Assembly (NCBI GenBank): GCA_944387285.1
Contig: CALXEH010000015.1
Span: 1 to 40,733, forward strand
Direction: 5' to 3'
From: an uncultured Oscillospiraceae bacterium
GTDB lineage: Bacteria > Bacillota > Clostridia > Oscillospirales > Oscillospiraceae
Length of the DNA stretch: 40,733 nt
In this document: piece by piece, positions 39,227-40,733 of the stretch
Position numbering within the stretch: position 1 is the first letter of the stretch
Layout of the letters: every line of letters starts with the position of its first letter
The notes under the pieces: model-generated
What the model was told of the DNA's origin: nothing
Database searches by the model: none
The model's input: the letters and a program-made list of their open reading frames with translations, nothing else
Program-made: the position numbers and the translations under genes

Positions 39227-40644
39227 TGAAAAAACTGCTTTCGATCCTGCTGGCGGCGGCGCTGGCCTTCTCGCTGTCCGCTGCGGCCCTGGCCTCCTTC
39301 GAGACGGAGCCGGGCGGCATCTCGCCCTCGGGCCTGGCGCTCGTGGACGGCGTGCTCTACGTCGCCGACGACTACAACAAGGCCGTCTGGCGGCTCACGG
39401 ACGGCGGGCCTGAGCTGCTCGCCGGGCGCACGGACCTCAAGGACGCCTCCGGCGAGCCCATGGGCGGCTACAAGGACGGCAGCTTCGCCTCGGCGGCCTT
39501 CGCCGAGCCCTGGGCCATCGCGCCCTACGGGGACGGCCTGCTCGTCACCGACAGCGCCAACGGCGCGGTGCGCTGGCTCGACCTCGAGGAGGAGCAGGTC
39601 TACACCGCCATCGACGGCCTCGTCCTGCCCACGGGCCTCGCCGCGGGCGAGGACGGCTGCGTCTACATCGCCGACACCGGCAGCAATAAGATCTACAGGC
39701 TCGACGCCGATGGGGAGTACGAAGCCTATGTCAGCTACGGGCTCTCCGAGCCCACGGGCCTCACCTGGTACGACGGTGTGCTCTACGTCGCCGACACCGG
39801 CAGCCACCGCATCCTCAACGTCACCGACGGCAGTGTCAGCACCCTCGCCGGCGCTAAGCTCTCGGGCGACGCCGCCTACGAGGGCGGGTACCTCGACGGG
39901 CCCGCCGCAGAGGCCGAGTTCTCCAGCCCGCAGGGCGTCGCCGTCGGAGCCGACGGCAGCGTCTACATCGCCGACACCGGCAACGGGGCCCTGCGCCTGC
40001 TCAGCGGCGGTGTCGTGACCACGCTGGCGGCCGCGGGCGAGGGCGATACCTGGCCCGTCTCGCCCAGGGCGCTGCTCGTGAGCGGCGGGCTGCTCTATGT
40101 GGGCGACGTCTTTGCGCGCAGCCTCAGCGCCCTGACCGCCTCGGGCGTCCCGGACTTCACGGACGTCGATACCGGGGCCTGGTACTATGAGGCTGTGGCC
40201 TATGTCTGCGCCGAGGGCCTCTTCAAGGGCGTCTCCGAGACCGAGTTCGCGCCCGACGCCTCCATGACCCGGGCCATGGTGCTCACCGTGCTGGCCCGCC
40301 GCGCGGGCGCAGACAGCGCCGAGGGCGACAGCTGGTACTCCGCAGCCCTCGCCTGGGCGCAGGAGAACGGCGTCTCCGACGGCAGCATGCCCGAGAGCAC
40401 GATAACCCGCGAGCAGCTCGTCACCATGCTCTACCGCCTGGCCGGCGGGCCGGCGGTTTCCGGCAGCCTGGAGGGCTTCTCCGACGCCGGGCAGGTCAGC
40501 CCCTGGGCTGAGGCGGCAGTGCGCTGGGCCGTCGCCGAGGGAGTCATGGAGGGCAGCGACGGCGCGCTTGAGCCCGCCGCGTCTGCCACGCGCGCCCAGA
40601 CCGCGGCCATCCTGCAGAGGGCGCTGGAGCGCGGCCTCATCTGA
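39223..40644 (+). CDS. secreted NHL-repeat protein with three SLH domains
   Basis: 473 residues; ATG overlaps the cyclase stop by 4 nt (a second ATG follows at 39226). Signal peptide of about 24 residues (MMKKLLSILLAAALAFSLSA, then ALAS). NHL-type beta-propeller repeats fill ~30-305 (VYIADTGSNKIYRL, LYVADTGSHRILNV, VYIADTGNGALRLL). Three SLH domains follow (about 308-360, 365-405, 410-470; FTDVDTGAWYYEAVAYVCAE, ITREQLVTMLYRLAG, ATRAQTAAILQRAL). It should sit on the cell surface, bound to wall polymer, with the propeller facing ligands. Last gene of the operon. It may present or sense a ligand for the CHASE2 receptor; that is inference. Confidence 0.88.
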   Translation: MMKKLLSILLAAALAFSLSAAALASFETEPGGISPSGLALVDGVLYVADDYNKAVWRLTDGGPELLAGRTDLKDASGEPMGGYKDGSFASAAFAEPWAIAPYGDGLLVTDSANGAVRWLDLEEEQVYTAIDGLVLPTGLAAGEDGCVYIADTGSNKIYRLDADGEYEAYVSYGLSEPTGLTWYDGVLYVADTGSHRILNVTDGSVSTLAGAKLSGDAAYEGGYLDGPAAEAEFSSPQGVAVGADGSVYIADTGNGALRLLSGGVVTTLAAAGEGDTWPVSPRALLVSGGLLYVGDVFARSLSALTASGVPDFTDVDTGAWYYEAVAYVCAEGLFKGVSETEFAPDASMTRAMVLTVLARRAGADSAEGDSWYSAALAWAQENGVSDGSMPESTITREQLVTMLYRLAGGPAVSGSLEGFSDAGQVSPWAEAAVRWAVAEGVMEGSDGALEPAASATRAQTAAILQRALERGLI

Positions 40645-40693
40645 ATAAGCGCAAAACAAAGGGTCCGTTGCAAAACAAGCCCATAAAAAACAA

Positions 40694-40730
40694 GCGAGGT
40701 TTGGAGCCCGAAAGGGTTTCCAAACCTCGC
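40694..40730. terminator. hairpin terminator at the right end of the window
   Basis: A 12-bp perfect stem (GCGAGGTTTGGA with TCCAAACCTCGC) holds a further CCC/GGG with a GAAA loop. On the minus strand it is followed by TTGTTTTTT, so it clearly suits a gene arriving from the right. On the plus strand the tail is cut by the window end. Confidence 0.75.
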
Positions 40731-40733
40731 CGT

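Noticed and set aside
1..40733. CRISPR arrays, rRNA or tRNA genes, IS ends
   Set aside because: No regularly spaced repeats, rRNA-like conserved strings, tRNA arms with CCA-type ends, or transposase genes with inverted ends were seen on reading both strands.

Overview
The window is GC-rich (roughly 60-70% by eye) and reads as a chromosome segment of a spore-forming, high-GC member of the Clostridia, perhaps a gut Oscillospirales-type organism. Pointers are a SpoVT C-terminal domain, an FHA-SEDS/PBP pair, a Bacillus-type iron-sulfur PurF, a split PurH (PurO-like cyclohydrolase plus stand-alone AICAR transformylase), SLH domains and strong sigma-A-like promoters. No rRNA, tRNA or CRISPR array was seen, so species placement is not possible from this window.

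Layout. (1) 1-4458 is the right end of an integrated mobile element: a CHC2 primase fragment, a frameshifted D5/P4-type primase, a small conserved element protein, a double palindrome with a promoter, and a large serine recombinase. The recombinase frame runs directly into the last ~151 residues of SpoVT, so the element appears to sit inside spoVT; the other half of spoVT should lie left of the window. (2) 4525-7620: CoA-disulfide reductase-rhodanese with an MscS channel, and a divergent NifX-like protein. (3) 7648-12484, minus strand: FHA-SEDS protein, class B PBP, HD hydrolase and a STAS-kinase fusion. (4) 12540-13431: a NusG-II protein and a Gx transporter, whose promoter overlaps the divergent SEDS promoter; the first gene looks leaderless. 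(5) 13513-19841: purine operon purE-C-F-M-N-(purO-like)-(AICAR transformylase) behind a leader with a possible attenuator. (6) 19852-28747: accessory block with two BspA-type LRR proteins, two unrecognised proteins, a 1146-residue protein kinase-STAND NTPase-TPR protein and a secreted transglutaminase-like protein. (7) 28715-30645: BlaI/BlaR1-type pair with matching operators. (8) 30656-40644: six tightly coupled genes: GAF-ABC ATPase, FtsX-like permease with a long coiled coil, metallo-beta-lactamase-fold hydrolase, FecR-domain secreted protein, CHASE2-class III nucleotide cyclase, and an NHL/SLH surface protein.

How the parts may work together. The element in region 1 resembles the logic of sporulation-linked intervening elements (for example skin in sigK): excision would be expected to restore a contiguous spoVT. 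Region 6 looks like a cytoplasmic sensing or conflict module built on a kinase and a STAND ATPase. Region 8 looks like one envelope signalling and transport system, in which an extracytoplasmic CHASE2 sensor could set cyclic nucleotide levels and the GAF domain of the ABC ATPase is a candidate reader. These functional links are inference from gene order and domain content.
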